Assembly: GCA_003222755.1 (NCBI GenBank)
Contig: QHXA01000163.1
Coordinates: 1 to 8,179 of the forward strand
Length of the DNA: 8,179 nt
Origin: Acidobacteriota bacterium
GTDB taxonomy: Bacteria; Acidobacteriota; Terriglobia; 20CM-2-55-15
Reading direction: 5' to 3'
The notes beneath the pieces are model-generated. The model saw nothing but the letters and a program-made list of their open reading frames with translations. It ran no database searches and was not told the DNA's origin. Position numbers and translations under genes: made by a program. Below are positions 1-7,200 of the stretch, piece by piece (the first letter of the stretch is position 1; each line of letters opens with the position of its first letter).

Positions 1-683
1 ACGTGACTCTTTCCTTCGAATGCCTTCGCGCCCGTCACCATCTCGTAGAGCGTGGCGCCGAAACCAAAAATGTCGGAGCGGGCGTCCGCTTCTTGACCCT
101 CGAGTTGCTCGGGCGACATGTATTGCAGCGTTCCCAGAATCGTTCCATGCGCAGTCAAGCCGGCATCGGTGGGCAACTGGGATACGGAGTTCGATATGTT
201 AGATTCCACGCCTCTCTTTGCCAGACCAAAGTCCAACAGCTTGGCGCCGCTCTTCGTCAGCATGATGTTCGAAGGCTTCACGTCGCGATGCGCAATGCCC
301 TGACGGTGCGCTTTATCTAACGCGTCGGCGATCTCGATCGCGAGCCGCAAAGCGAGATCCAAGGGCAGCCGGCCGTTCTTCAACTTCTCGGCGAGCGTTT
401 CGCCTTCGATGTACTCCATCACGAGGTAATCGATTTCGTCCTGCCGGCCGACATCGAATACGGGACAAATATGTGGATGGCTCAGACTTGCCAAGGTCTG
501 TGCTTCGCGTTCGAAGCGAGTCTTCAATTCCACATTTTGGGACAAGCTGTACAGAAGAACTTTGATGGCGACAAAGCGGTTGAGCCGCTTGTCGCGAGCT
601 TTGTACACCTCGCCCTGGCCGCCCGCGCCAAGATGCGACAGGATTTCATATGGACCAACTGTTGTTCCCGCATCGAAAGTCAA
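1..683 (-). CDS. Serine/threonine protein kinase, Hanks type (N-terminal 227 residues; gene continues past the left edge)
   Basis: Reading the minus strand from a TTG at 683-681 gives an uninterrupted kinase domain that leaves the window at base 1. Visible motifs: 'GPYEIL' at residues 10-15, glycine loop GAGGQG at 19-24, ATP-binding Lys41 in VAIK, helix-C Glu60, catalytic loop HRDVKPSN at 132-139, DFG at 151-153, MSPEQ at 189-193 in place of APE, and the subdomain IX Asp204. All residues needed for catalysis are present, and the arginine before the catalytic aspartate marks an RD kinase. The activation segment (151-192) is rich in Ser and Thr, consistent with control by autophosphorylation. 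The family phosphorylates Ser/Thr of target proteins in the cytoplasm; in Acidobacteriota the kinase domain is usually followed by a membrane segment and a sensor or WD/TPR-like region, which cannot be seen here. The TTG is preferred over an in-frame ATG at 731-729 because AGGAGG lies 6 nt upstream and the resulting N terminus fits the family. It follows the receptor locus after a 241-base gap with no clear terminator. Confidence 0.93.
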   Translation of the reverse strand, partial: MTFDAGTTVGPYEILSHLGAGGQGEVYKARDKRLNRFVAIKVLLYSLSQNVELKTRFEREAQTLASLSHPHICPVFDVGRQDEIDYLVMEYIEGETLAEKLKNGRLPLDLALRLAIEIADALDKAHRQGIAHRDVKPSNIMLTKSGAKLLDFGLAKRGVESNISNSVSQLPTDAGLTAHGTILGTLQYMSPEQLEGQEADARSDIFGFGATLYEMVTGAKAFEGKSH

Positions 684-689
684 GACTGC

Positions 690-695
690 CCTCCT
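690..695 (-). promoter_or_regulatory. Ribosome binding site that fixes the TTG start of the kinase
   Basis: The minus strand reads AGGAGG here, a perfect Shine-Dalgarno core, 6 nt before the TTG at 683-681. The alternative in-frame ATG at 729-731 has no comparable site, so this motif decides the start. Confidence 0.8.
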
Positions 696-720
696 GCAAA
701 ACCTCGAACGAAACGTCGGG

Positions 721-726
721 ATTATC
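721..726 (-). promoter_or_regulatory. Possible -10 element of a kinase promoter
   Basis: The minus strand reads GATAAT, matching five of six bases of the sigma70 -10 consensus, about 38 nt before the TTG start. The best -35 candidate at a 17-nt spacing (GTGCAA) matches only three of six bases, so this is a weak call. If real, transcription would begin downstream of the alternative ATG at 729-731, which agrees with the TTG start. Confidence 0.22.
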
Positions 727-924
727 GTCATTCGCGAGGCTGATTGCACTCACAAACTCGCAGCATCACCGGCACGCGGCGCCGGCAAGGGTGCATTGTG
801 GCTGTATTTCATCACCGATTCCGCCGGCAGCCTATTCCGTTTCCGCCCGCCCGGACATTCTTGCCTTAAATCCGCCGCGCCGGCCTGTGGCTTTGTGTCC
901 CTGTGTCTAGTCCCGAGGTCGGTC

Positions 925-3237
925 TTAGAATTTGAACTGCAAGTTTAACCGCGTCATGCGAGGGTTCAGGACAGCCGTCGGCCGGCCCCCGGGTCCCCCT
1001 GCCACATAGGGTTTGATGCTGGATCCCAGCGTGTAGCTTTCCGTGAGAACTGCATTCGAGTTGATGACGTTGAAAAACTGAGCTTCGCTCATGATCGTGA
1101 ACTTTTCGCGAATGTGGAAAACCTTGCGGAACCCCAGGTCGAACTGATTCAGCCGTGGCGTGAGCCGGGAACCGGGCGGAACCAGCATGATCGTCTCTGC
1201 GCCCTGTGTCAGGCCTGGATCAACCAGGCCGCCTGGGTTCGGACAGTTGCAGTCGGCTGGATACCTCACGGTCGGCGTGATGGGCCAGAGCACAGTCTTA
1301 AATCCCTGCACCTGGCCGGCTAGTACGGCTCCAGCCTGCGCGATGTTGCCGGGACTCACGGTGTAATTCGTGCTGAAAACCGGGTCGGAGTAGAGCGAGA
1401 GGTTGACCTCGACGCCCCATTTGACCGGCACATTGGTTTGAAGCTTGAACTCGTTGCGGTACGGTATCCCATCGATCCTGCCTAGATCCTGATACAACTT
1501 TCCGTTATGGTCACAGTACCGGAGCGAGTTGGGGTCGTTCAGAGCGGTGGACAAAGGATCCGTATTCATGTCACAGCCTCTGTCGAGGATTCGGTCGATC
1601 GTCCAGCCCGCCAGAACGAAGACGCCACGCGGCAGCCGGGCATTCACGGAGAATTCATAACCGTTATAAACGTTCGAGCGCCGGCTCTGCGGTGCGTTCG
1701 TCTGATGAAGATCGGGTGTCAGGCCGAAATAGGTAGGCAGCAAGTTATAGACAGTGACAGGTGTGCCGTCCAGCGGATTATAGATTGTGAAGGGCGTCCA
1801 CGCAGACAGCGGCACGGCATTGTTGTCGACATGGATCGCCTGATAATTCCCTTGATGGAACCAGATGAAATTCATGGTCACGCCGCGCCTCAGTTCGCGC
1901 TGCACGCCCACGTTGTATTGCCACTGATACTCGCGACGGAAATTGGGGTCGAGGTTTACGGTGTTGATCTGCCCAAACCGGGGATTGGGATTGGGACCGA
2001 TATCACCATCGCCGAAACCATTGCCATGCGGGTAACATCCGATCGGGTCGTGAGACTGGCACGCAGTAGTGGGGCGATTCAGCCATTGAATCGTCTGATT
2101 CCTGAGAGTCATGGGATTGAAGTTGGTCACAACCCCGGCGGCGATGGGGGAATTGAATTTGCCTATGCCGGCCTTCACCGCAGTCTTGTGGTTGCCAAAC
2201 AGGTCGTAGACAAAACCAATCCGCGGCGACCAGTTCTTGAAGCAGCTCATCCCCTTAATCACGGAACAGTCAATTTTAGGAAAGTTGCGCGGCCCCGCGG
2301 TGAAGCGGCCCGCGGGCGCACTTTGCGCATCAACCTGCGCCGACAAATACTCCCACCGCACGCCCGCCGTCACTGTCAGCCGGTTGATGTGCCAGGTGTC
2401 GGTCCCATAGATACCAAGATCATGATTCAGGCGGGGCTTCGAATACGTCGGCGTGTTGTACGCCAGGATGCTCAGTGGCACGCCGTTGGTGTACTGATAA
2501 ATGGCGTCGCCGTTGGCGACGTTGTCCACTTGCGCGATGCCAAAGGTATCCTGGATTCCGAACTTGATCTGGTGCGAACCGGTCACGTAAGTTGCCGATG
2601 TGTTCCAAAGGTACCGGTCATACTTGGAGTAGGTGTTTACGGCTCCCGCAATACTCCGTGCGTTTAGCGCCAGATCCAGCTCCTGTGCATTGGCAAACCA
2701 TTCGGGGGTAAACGGAGTCTTTCCGACGCCCGCATGGTAAAGGATGTTGTAATCCAGCTTCGTTAATGTTGCGCCGGCCTGCACCAGTAGTCTTGGCGTG
2801 AGTGTGCCGGTCCACCGGCCCTGCAATACGTAATACATCTTCGGGCTGCGTTCGAGCGACGAAACCAGCGGGTTGATATCGGTCACCTGGCCTCCGGTGA
2901 CAACGTCCTGCTCCTTAGTTTTCCAATCCCGCGTCCACATGGCCGCGAACTTGTTCTTAGAATTGATCTGATACGTCAGGCGAAGACCGCCGCTGTAAAT
3001 GTAGCTACGCTCCACTCCCGGTTTACCATCTAGATAAAAGGAATTGGCCGCCTGCACGAAAGTGAGCTGCTTGCGCCCGCTCAACAAGAACCAGAGCTTG
3101 TCCTTCTTGAGCGGTCCACCGAGGGAACCGTCGAAGTCTTCAATTCTTTGCACGGCGGACTGACCGGTAACGCCGCGCCACAAACCGCGAGGGAATCCAG
3201 CCGAGGAAGAGGTTGCCGTGGGGTTCGTTACCTCCAT
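925..3237 (-). CDS. TonB-dependent receptor, Oar-like: C-terminal beta-barrel part, separated from its N terminus by a frameshift
   Basis: This 770-codon frame carries the barrel of a TonB-dependent outer-membrane receptor. Family landmarks in order: 'GGPLKKDKLWF' after the plug (residues about 40-50), 'SPRIGFVYDLFG' and 'KTAVKAGIGKF' (middle of the barrel), 'REYQWQYNVGVQREL', 'QFDLGFRKVF' near the end, and a final strand LNLQFKF ending in phenylalanine, as expected for an outer-membrane insertion signal. The ATG at 3237 is not a credible start: it has no ribosome binding site and lies inside the coding sequence of the preceding frame. Recognisable protein begins at about residue 21-23 (near 3177-3170), with 'RGVTGQSAVQRIEDF'. 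The true gene is this frame joined to the frame ending at 3140, together about 1000 residues, which is near the usual length of Oar-like receptors. The transported substrate cannot be told from sequence. As it stands the barrel would not be exported, because the signal peptide is in the other frame. Confidence 0.88.
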   Translation of the reverse strand: MEVTNPTATSSSAGFPRGLWRGVTGQSAVQRIEDFDGSLGGPLKKDKLWFLLSGRKQLTFVQAANSFYLDGKPGVERSYIYSGGLRLTYQINSKNKFAAMWTRDWKTKEQDVVTGGQVTDINPLVSSLERSPKMYYVLQGRWTGTLTPRLLVQAGATLTKLDYNILYHAGVGKTPFTPEWFANAQELDLALNARSIAGAVNTYSKYDRYLWNTSATYVTGSHQIKFGIQDTFGIAQVDNVANGDAIYQYTNGVPLSILAYNTPTYSKPRLNHDLGIYGTDTWHINRLTVTAGVRWEYLSAQVDAQSAPAGRFTAGPRNFPKIDCSVIKGMSCFKNWSPRIGFVYDLFGNHKTAVKAGIGKFNSPIAAGVVTNFNPMTLRNQTIQWLNRPTTACQSHDPIGCYPHGNGFGDGDIGPNPNPRFGQINTVNLDPNFRREYQWQYNVGVQRELRRGVTMNFIWFHQGNYQAIHVDNNAVPLSAWTPFTIYNPLDGTPVTVYNLLPTYFGLTPDLHQTNAPQSRRSNVYNGYEFSVNARLPRGVFVLAGWTIDRILDRGCDMNTDPLSTALNDPNSLRYCDHNGKLYQDLGRIDGIPYRNEFKLQTNVPVKWGVEVNLSLYSDPVFSTNYTVSPGNIAQAGAVLAGQVQGFKTVLWPITPTVRYPADCNCPNPGGLVDPGLTQGAETIMLVPPGSRLTPRLNQFDLGFRKVFHIREKFTIMSEAQFFNVINSNAVLTESYTLGSSIKPYVAGGPGGRPTAVLNPRMTRLNLQFKF

Positions 3238-3967
3238 CGCGAGGAACGAAGTTGGCGACCACGCCGCCGCCGGTAACCTCCACCGAGTTGTTGGCGTTGT
3301 TATAGGTGACTTCTTGCATCAACGCGTTGTCGATGTAGATCTGGATTTGTCCATCGTTCTGCATGGTGTTCACCATCATGCCGTCCAGCAGGTAGGTATC
3401 GCGCGCCGAGGGGTTGCCATGAGAGATCAGGTAAGTCTGCTCGATCTGCTGCGATCCGCCCACGTCCGGCAGGTTGAGGTGGACACCAGGAGTGTAGGAG
3501 CCCATGGACTGCGGGTTCCGCGCCGTGGGAAGCACATCCATATCGTTGCGCGTCAACACCTGAGGGCGCGCCGTGGTCTCCACGTCCACGGTGGCCACCT
3601 GAGCCTCCACGGTCACTGTTTCTCCGACCGCCCCTACTCTCATTTCGGCGTCAACGGGGACCGACACATTGGCCGGCACTGTGACTTCCTGCTTCACCGT
3701 ACTGAAGCCGGGCAAAGTGAAAGTCATCGTGTAAAGGCCCGGCCGGACGTCGACAATGGTGTAGCGTCCATTCTCGTTGGTGGCCTCGGTGCGCGATCTT
3801 TCGATTAGCGCCTCGCTGGCGGCTTCCACCTTCACACCCGCCATCACCGCGCCCGAGCTATCCCGAACCTGTCCTGAAATGGTGCTCTGAGCCGAAGCCA
3901 GAGATGCGAAGAGCGCCACCATTGGGAAAACCGCAAAATAACAGCCTAGGGAACACTTCGGCGTCAT
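3140..3967 (-). CDS. TonB-dependent receptor, Oar-like: N-terminal part (signal peptide, carboxypeptidase-regulatory-like domain, plug), ended early by a frameshift
   Basis: The 275-codon frame starts at ATG 3967 behind GGAGG (3974-3978) with 6-nt spacing. Residues 1-26 form a signal peptide with a likely cut after ASA (24-26). Residues about 28-120 are a carboxypeptidase-regulatory-like beta-sandwich: 'ISGQVRDSSGAVMAGVKVEA', then 'TNENGRYTIVDVRPGLY' and 'GFSTVKQEVTV'. Residues about 125-255 match the plug of TonB-dependent receptors, with 'YLLDGMMVN', 'MQEVTYNNANNSVEVTGGG' and 'NFVPRDGGNEPHGNLF'. After about residue 263 the wording stops resembling the family (basic, 'RRYRSVRRAKN') and the frame ends at TGA 3142-3140, while the expected continuation appears in the neighbouring frame. 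The protein as encoded would be an exported plug without a barrel, so probably non-functional unless the shift is a sequence error. It has its own promoter upstream (4018-4046), and the terminator of the previous gene isolates it from that gene. Confidence 0.9.
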   Translation of the reverse strand: MTPKCSLGCYFAVFPMVALFASLASAQSTISGQVRDSSGAVMAGVKVEAASEALIERSRTEATNENGRYTIVDVRPGLYTMTFTLPGFSTVKQEVTVPANVSVPVDAEMRVGAVGETVTVEAQVATVDVETTARPQVLTRNDMDVLPTARNPQSMGSYTPGVHLNLPDVGGSQQIEQTYLISHGNPSARDTYLLDGMMVNTMQNDGQIQIYIDNALMQEVTYNNANNSVEVTGGGVVANFVPRDGGNEPHGNLFLGWIPSRFVARRYRSVRRAKN

Positions 3968-3973
3968 CTTTTG

Positions 3974-3978
3974 CCTCC
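3974..3978 (-). promoter_or_regulatory. Ribosome binding site of the receptor gene
   Basis: The minus strand reads GGAGG, 6 nt before the ATG at 3967-3965. It supports this start together with the signal peptide that follows. Confidence 0.75.
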
Positions 3979-4017
3979 CTCATACCACAGGGCGTTGGAT
4001 TGAGATATTTTGCCGGC

Positions 4018-4046
4018 ACTTTATGTTAACGGTTTCACGGTGTCAA
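4018..4046 (-). promoter_or_regulatory. Sigma70-type promoter of the receptor gene
   Basis: On the minus strand, TTGACA (4046-4041, a perfect -35) is followed after exactly 17 nt by TAAAGT (4023-4018, four of six bases of the -10 consensus). Transcription would begin near 4011, giving a leader of about 44 nt before the ATG. It lies downstream of the terminator of the preceding gene, so the receptor can be transcribed on its own. Confidence 0.6.
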
Positions 4047-4109
4047 GCTGGACCGCCTATGGGCCGGACAATTCCGCCTCGCGGCATATGGATGCAGGCC
4101 TATCCTTCG

Positions 4110-4120
4110 GGAACTGTTCC
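4110..4120. promoter_or_regulatory. Small perfect dyad, possible operator
   Basis: GGAAC-T-GTTCC is an 11-base perfect inverted repeat about 64 nt upstream of the receptor's -35 element. It sits between outer CCGGAC (4064-4069) and GTCCGG (4121-4126) copies that are themselves inverted. A regulator site is possible, but short dyads of this kind also occur by chance. Confidence 0.2.
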
Positions 4121-4150
4121 GTCCGGCGCTGGACGGGTCGGTGCTTTCGC

Positions 4151-4196
4151 AAAAAAACAAAAAGCCCGTCCTTCGAGTTTCCCTCAAAGGACGGGC
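4151..4196 (-). terminator. Intrinsic (Rho-independent) terminator of the large surface-protein gene
   Basis: A perfect 10-bp inverted repeat, GCCCGTCCTT (4164-4173) and AAGGACGGGC (4187-4196), is extended after a C-A mismatch by GAG/CTC around the 5-base loop 4178-4182. Read on the minus strand, the GC-rich stem is followed directly by TTTTTGTTTTTTT (4163-4151). It begins 24 bases after the stop codon at 4221. No T-run follows on the plus strand, so it acts in the minus direction. Confidence 0.95.
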
Positions 4197-4205
4197 GGCT
4201 AGTCC

Positions 4206-4225
4206 GATATTACTCGGATATTACT
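4206..4225. repeat. Nine-base direct repeat across the stop codon
   Basis: GATATTACT occurs at 4206-4214 and again at 4217-4225, separated by CG. The second copy contains the stop codon of the surface-protein gene and the bases on both sides of it. It looks like a small tandem duplication of the gene's last bases. Confidence 0.6.
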
Positions 4226-7200
4226 TTGTGACATCCCAATAGGGGATGTTTGCCTGACTCCTTGAATCTTGCGGAGTCGCGCCTACGACCTTGTCGATCG
4301 GCACGCTATCGCCGAAAGTATTGTAATTTCCTAACGGGCCAATACTCTGCTTGACAACGTCGGCGTCATTTGAACAGTAGCCGACTCTTGCTGCGTTGAT
4401 CACACCACCATCAGAGGTCCCGAAGGCTTTCAGGTTGAGGACCGCCGCTAAATACTGCTGCAACACCTGCATTCTTGCCTTCTCGACATCCGTCCGGGCT
4501 TTGGGGTTCGTCGTTTTATTGGCGACGTTGGCCCAGAAACCACCCATCAGGATATTCTGATCAGGCGAGTCGATCGCCGTGATGATCTTTGTGCTGCACA
4601 GATTGTCATAGCCGCTGCCGACAACGAACGTATTCCAAATCTCATTGGCGTAGACGGTATGCGTCGCCCAAAATCCCTGCGTTCGCGTAGCACCGTTGTA
4701 CGTACCGTCGTTTTGCCGCGTGTTCGTGAAGACACACACCTCAGCGTCACCCGCCTGCAGAGTTGGGTTCTGGCTGGCCGAGGGCGATGTTGCGGCTCCC
4801 GACCTTGGCGCACACAGCGTTGAATCGAGCGCCCAGCCGGCCTTGGACAGTTCAATTGCGACGTGCTCTCCCGCGGTGACGACAACCGCACCGGTCGTCC
4901 CCTGTCCCGGTGACTTGCCGGGACTAAAACCTGACGTCACAATCGTTTTCGGAGCATCATCCAGGGTGAAGTCGAACGAGTCGTTGCCGCCGTTCGAAAT
5001 CTTCCTGATCTCGATACTTGTGACTGTGAACGGCTCGCAATTGGCGATGGCCCCGGCATTGAACGGGTCGCCGCTGTACGACGCCCGGAAGGCGTAGTTT
5101 CCGCCAGTTGCTGGATTCTTCGTGTAGTTGGTGGCGTCCACTGAACCACCATTAGCGTTGGCCTGGGTCAAGCCAAGCGCTCCCGAATTATCGACCGGAC
5201 TTCCGGTGCACGTCCCATTATTGAAGAAAACAAATGTTACCGTGCCGGTTGGAGCCTGTCCGCTGGTTGTAGTCAATCGAGCAGAATCATGGAAAATGCT
5301 CGTCCCCTTGTCCGGATTGAACGGCAGAGCGACATGTGTTCCGCTATCGTCATGAATATCCGTTGCGATCGCGGACGAAGCCAGAGAGATTGTTAACGGT
5401 TCGCACCCGCCGGTCGATGCATTGTAGTTAGTGTCGCCGTTGTAGGTTGCCCGGAAGGAGCGGAGGCCTGCCGGAAGCGGACCGAAACTACTGGATGGAT
5501 GAGCGACGCCATTAACGAGAGCAACTGTGCCTGCACCCACGGATGCACCTGTGCACTGGTCAGAAGCCGTGAACCACGTGAAAGTAACGTTACCCGTGAT
5601 GACGATTCCATCCACCTGGCCGGAGACTGTCGCCTTGTCGTGCACCATTGAACCCGCAACGACTGAGCTCACATTTCCGGCAGCGACATCCGTCGCCGGA
5701 TCGCCATTGTGAATGACGGTCACTATAGTGGTGTTCGCCTTGGCAACCGAGAACGCCTCGCAAGCACTGGTCGCACCATCATAGTTGCTGTCGCTGGCTA
5801 CGAGCGCCCGGTAAGCATACGCTCCGGGAGTCAGTGCAACGCTGTCCACACTCCTCGGATCGGTGTTGCCGGCGTCGGTTCCGTCCAAAGCCACCGCAGC
5901 GCCTGCCGCGCACGTGCCGGTGTAGTTGGACGTGAGTGTGAAGCTGATTGCAGGGATCGCGAAGCCGGATACGCTGCCCGTTACGTGTGCAGTGTCATGT
6001 GTCACCGAGTTCAATACAACGGTCGTGTTCTCGATATTCTGGTGACTGGTGTTGTGAACCTGCGTCGTGATCTGCAGGGTTGCTTTATCCACGATGAACG
6101 TCTCGCAAGCGCTGGTGCTGCCCGAGTACTTGCTATCGCCATCCCATTTGGCTTTGAACGCGTACGTTCCCGGAGTCAAAGCCACTGTGGATGAAGACGG
6201 ATGTGCCACGCCTGAACTTAGTGGAACGCTGCCCATCGTCGTTCCACCAATGAAAGCGGTGTCATTGGTACAGTCTGATGAAGAGGTGTAGAAACGGAAG
6301 TTCACGTTTCCTGTCGGTGCAGGCCCACTGGCCGGATTCTGAGTCACGGTCGCAGAATCGTGCATGATCGTTCCAAGAGCCACGTGCCCGCCAACGCCGA
6401 CGACCGAGTGATCCGCCTTGTGCAGCGTTGTCCCCGTTGTAGAGATTCCGGTCGTGGTTAGAGTTGCAGTAGTGGATCCCTGAATGTCATTTGGGAATCC
6501 CGACGGATGGTAATGAACGACGAAGTTATCGGTCACCGATGGGAAGTCATTTGCGTCGAGAGTATGCTGCACCTGGAAGAAGCAAGTCGCGCCTGGGGCG
6601 AGGTTGTTGCAGGCCGCCGGAGGTGTCAGAACCAGGTGATTGGAGTTGTTCGGCAGCAGATCCTGGATTGTATCCTTCACGAGATTTGGAGCATCGCTGG
6701 AGCTAGTGTTCTTGATCCAGAAGTTATAAGTGACTGAGCTTCCGATCACAGCTGTGTTCGTCGTCGTGCAAGCGTCATCAAAATTGGTCAGAGTATTGAA
6801 GCACTTCTTTACAGCCACCGACGGCTGGAACAGGTTCGTCGAATGCTGGGCTGTTGTGCTGATCGCCTGAACGCCGGCACCATTATTAATTACGTCCGCC
6901 GAATTGGCCCGGTAGATAATGCCAACTGAATTCACCAGCGGATCGGCATCTCCTTGCTGCACGGTATAGTCATATGTGATTGTGCAGGAGGCTCCCGAAA
7001 CCAGAAACACGCCGCAATTTGTCGAGAAATTCGTCACGTCGTGTTGCAACAGGTCGGCATTTGACGTCTGAACGCCGTCATGGAAGAAGACGCCACCCTT
7101 GCTGTCCGTTACGTCGTCCTTATATAAGGTTATGCCGCCATCATTCGTAATAGTAATCACGTAATGGGCCGGATCACCGACCTTCGACAGCGGATCACCA

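Larger units (their letters stand above)
925..3967 (-). pseudogene. Whole receptor locus, broken by one frameshift (or containing an assembly error)
   Basis: The two receptor frames are collinear halves of one gene. Passing from the first to the second requires a net +1 step near 3170-3185. In intact relatives the segment between 'HGNLF' and the 'GGPxKKDKLWF' motif is, from memory of the family, about 10 residues longer than here, which suggests a small out-of-frame deletion rather than a single-base error. No other stop or shift is seen in the more than 1000 codons, so the lesion is young or artificial. Confidence 0.72.

Noticed and set aside
3..948. Several plus-strand open frames over the kinase and the gap
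   Set aside because: They are antisense to a kinase domain with all invariant residues, and their products have no family resemblance.
1507..2667. Plus-strand open frame of 386 codons antisense to the receptor barrel
   Set aside because: It lies wholly opposite well-supported barrel coding sequence, has a low-complexity Arg/Val/Ile-rich product without a recognisable domain, and is explained by codon bias of the minus-strand gene.
3140..3237. Programmed +1 frameshift joining the two receptor frames
   Set aside because: No slippery run, rare-codon hungry site or stop-codon shift signal is visible near 3170-3185, the first frame continues into non-family sequence for a dozen codons, and programmed shifting is not known for these receptors.
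3235..3237. ATG at 3237 as a genuine start of a separate receptor gene
   Set aside because: No Shine-Dalgarno, no signal peptide, and it sits inside the plug coding sequence of the other frame.
3218..3808. Plus-strand open frame of 196 codons opposite the receptor N terminus
   Set aside because: His/Arg/Val-rich shadow of the signal-peptide and plug coding sequence; no ribosome binding site or domain.
5709..6194. Plus-strand open frame of 161 codons opposite the Ig repeats
   Set aside because: Shadow of the minus-strand repeats; no plausible start signal or domain.
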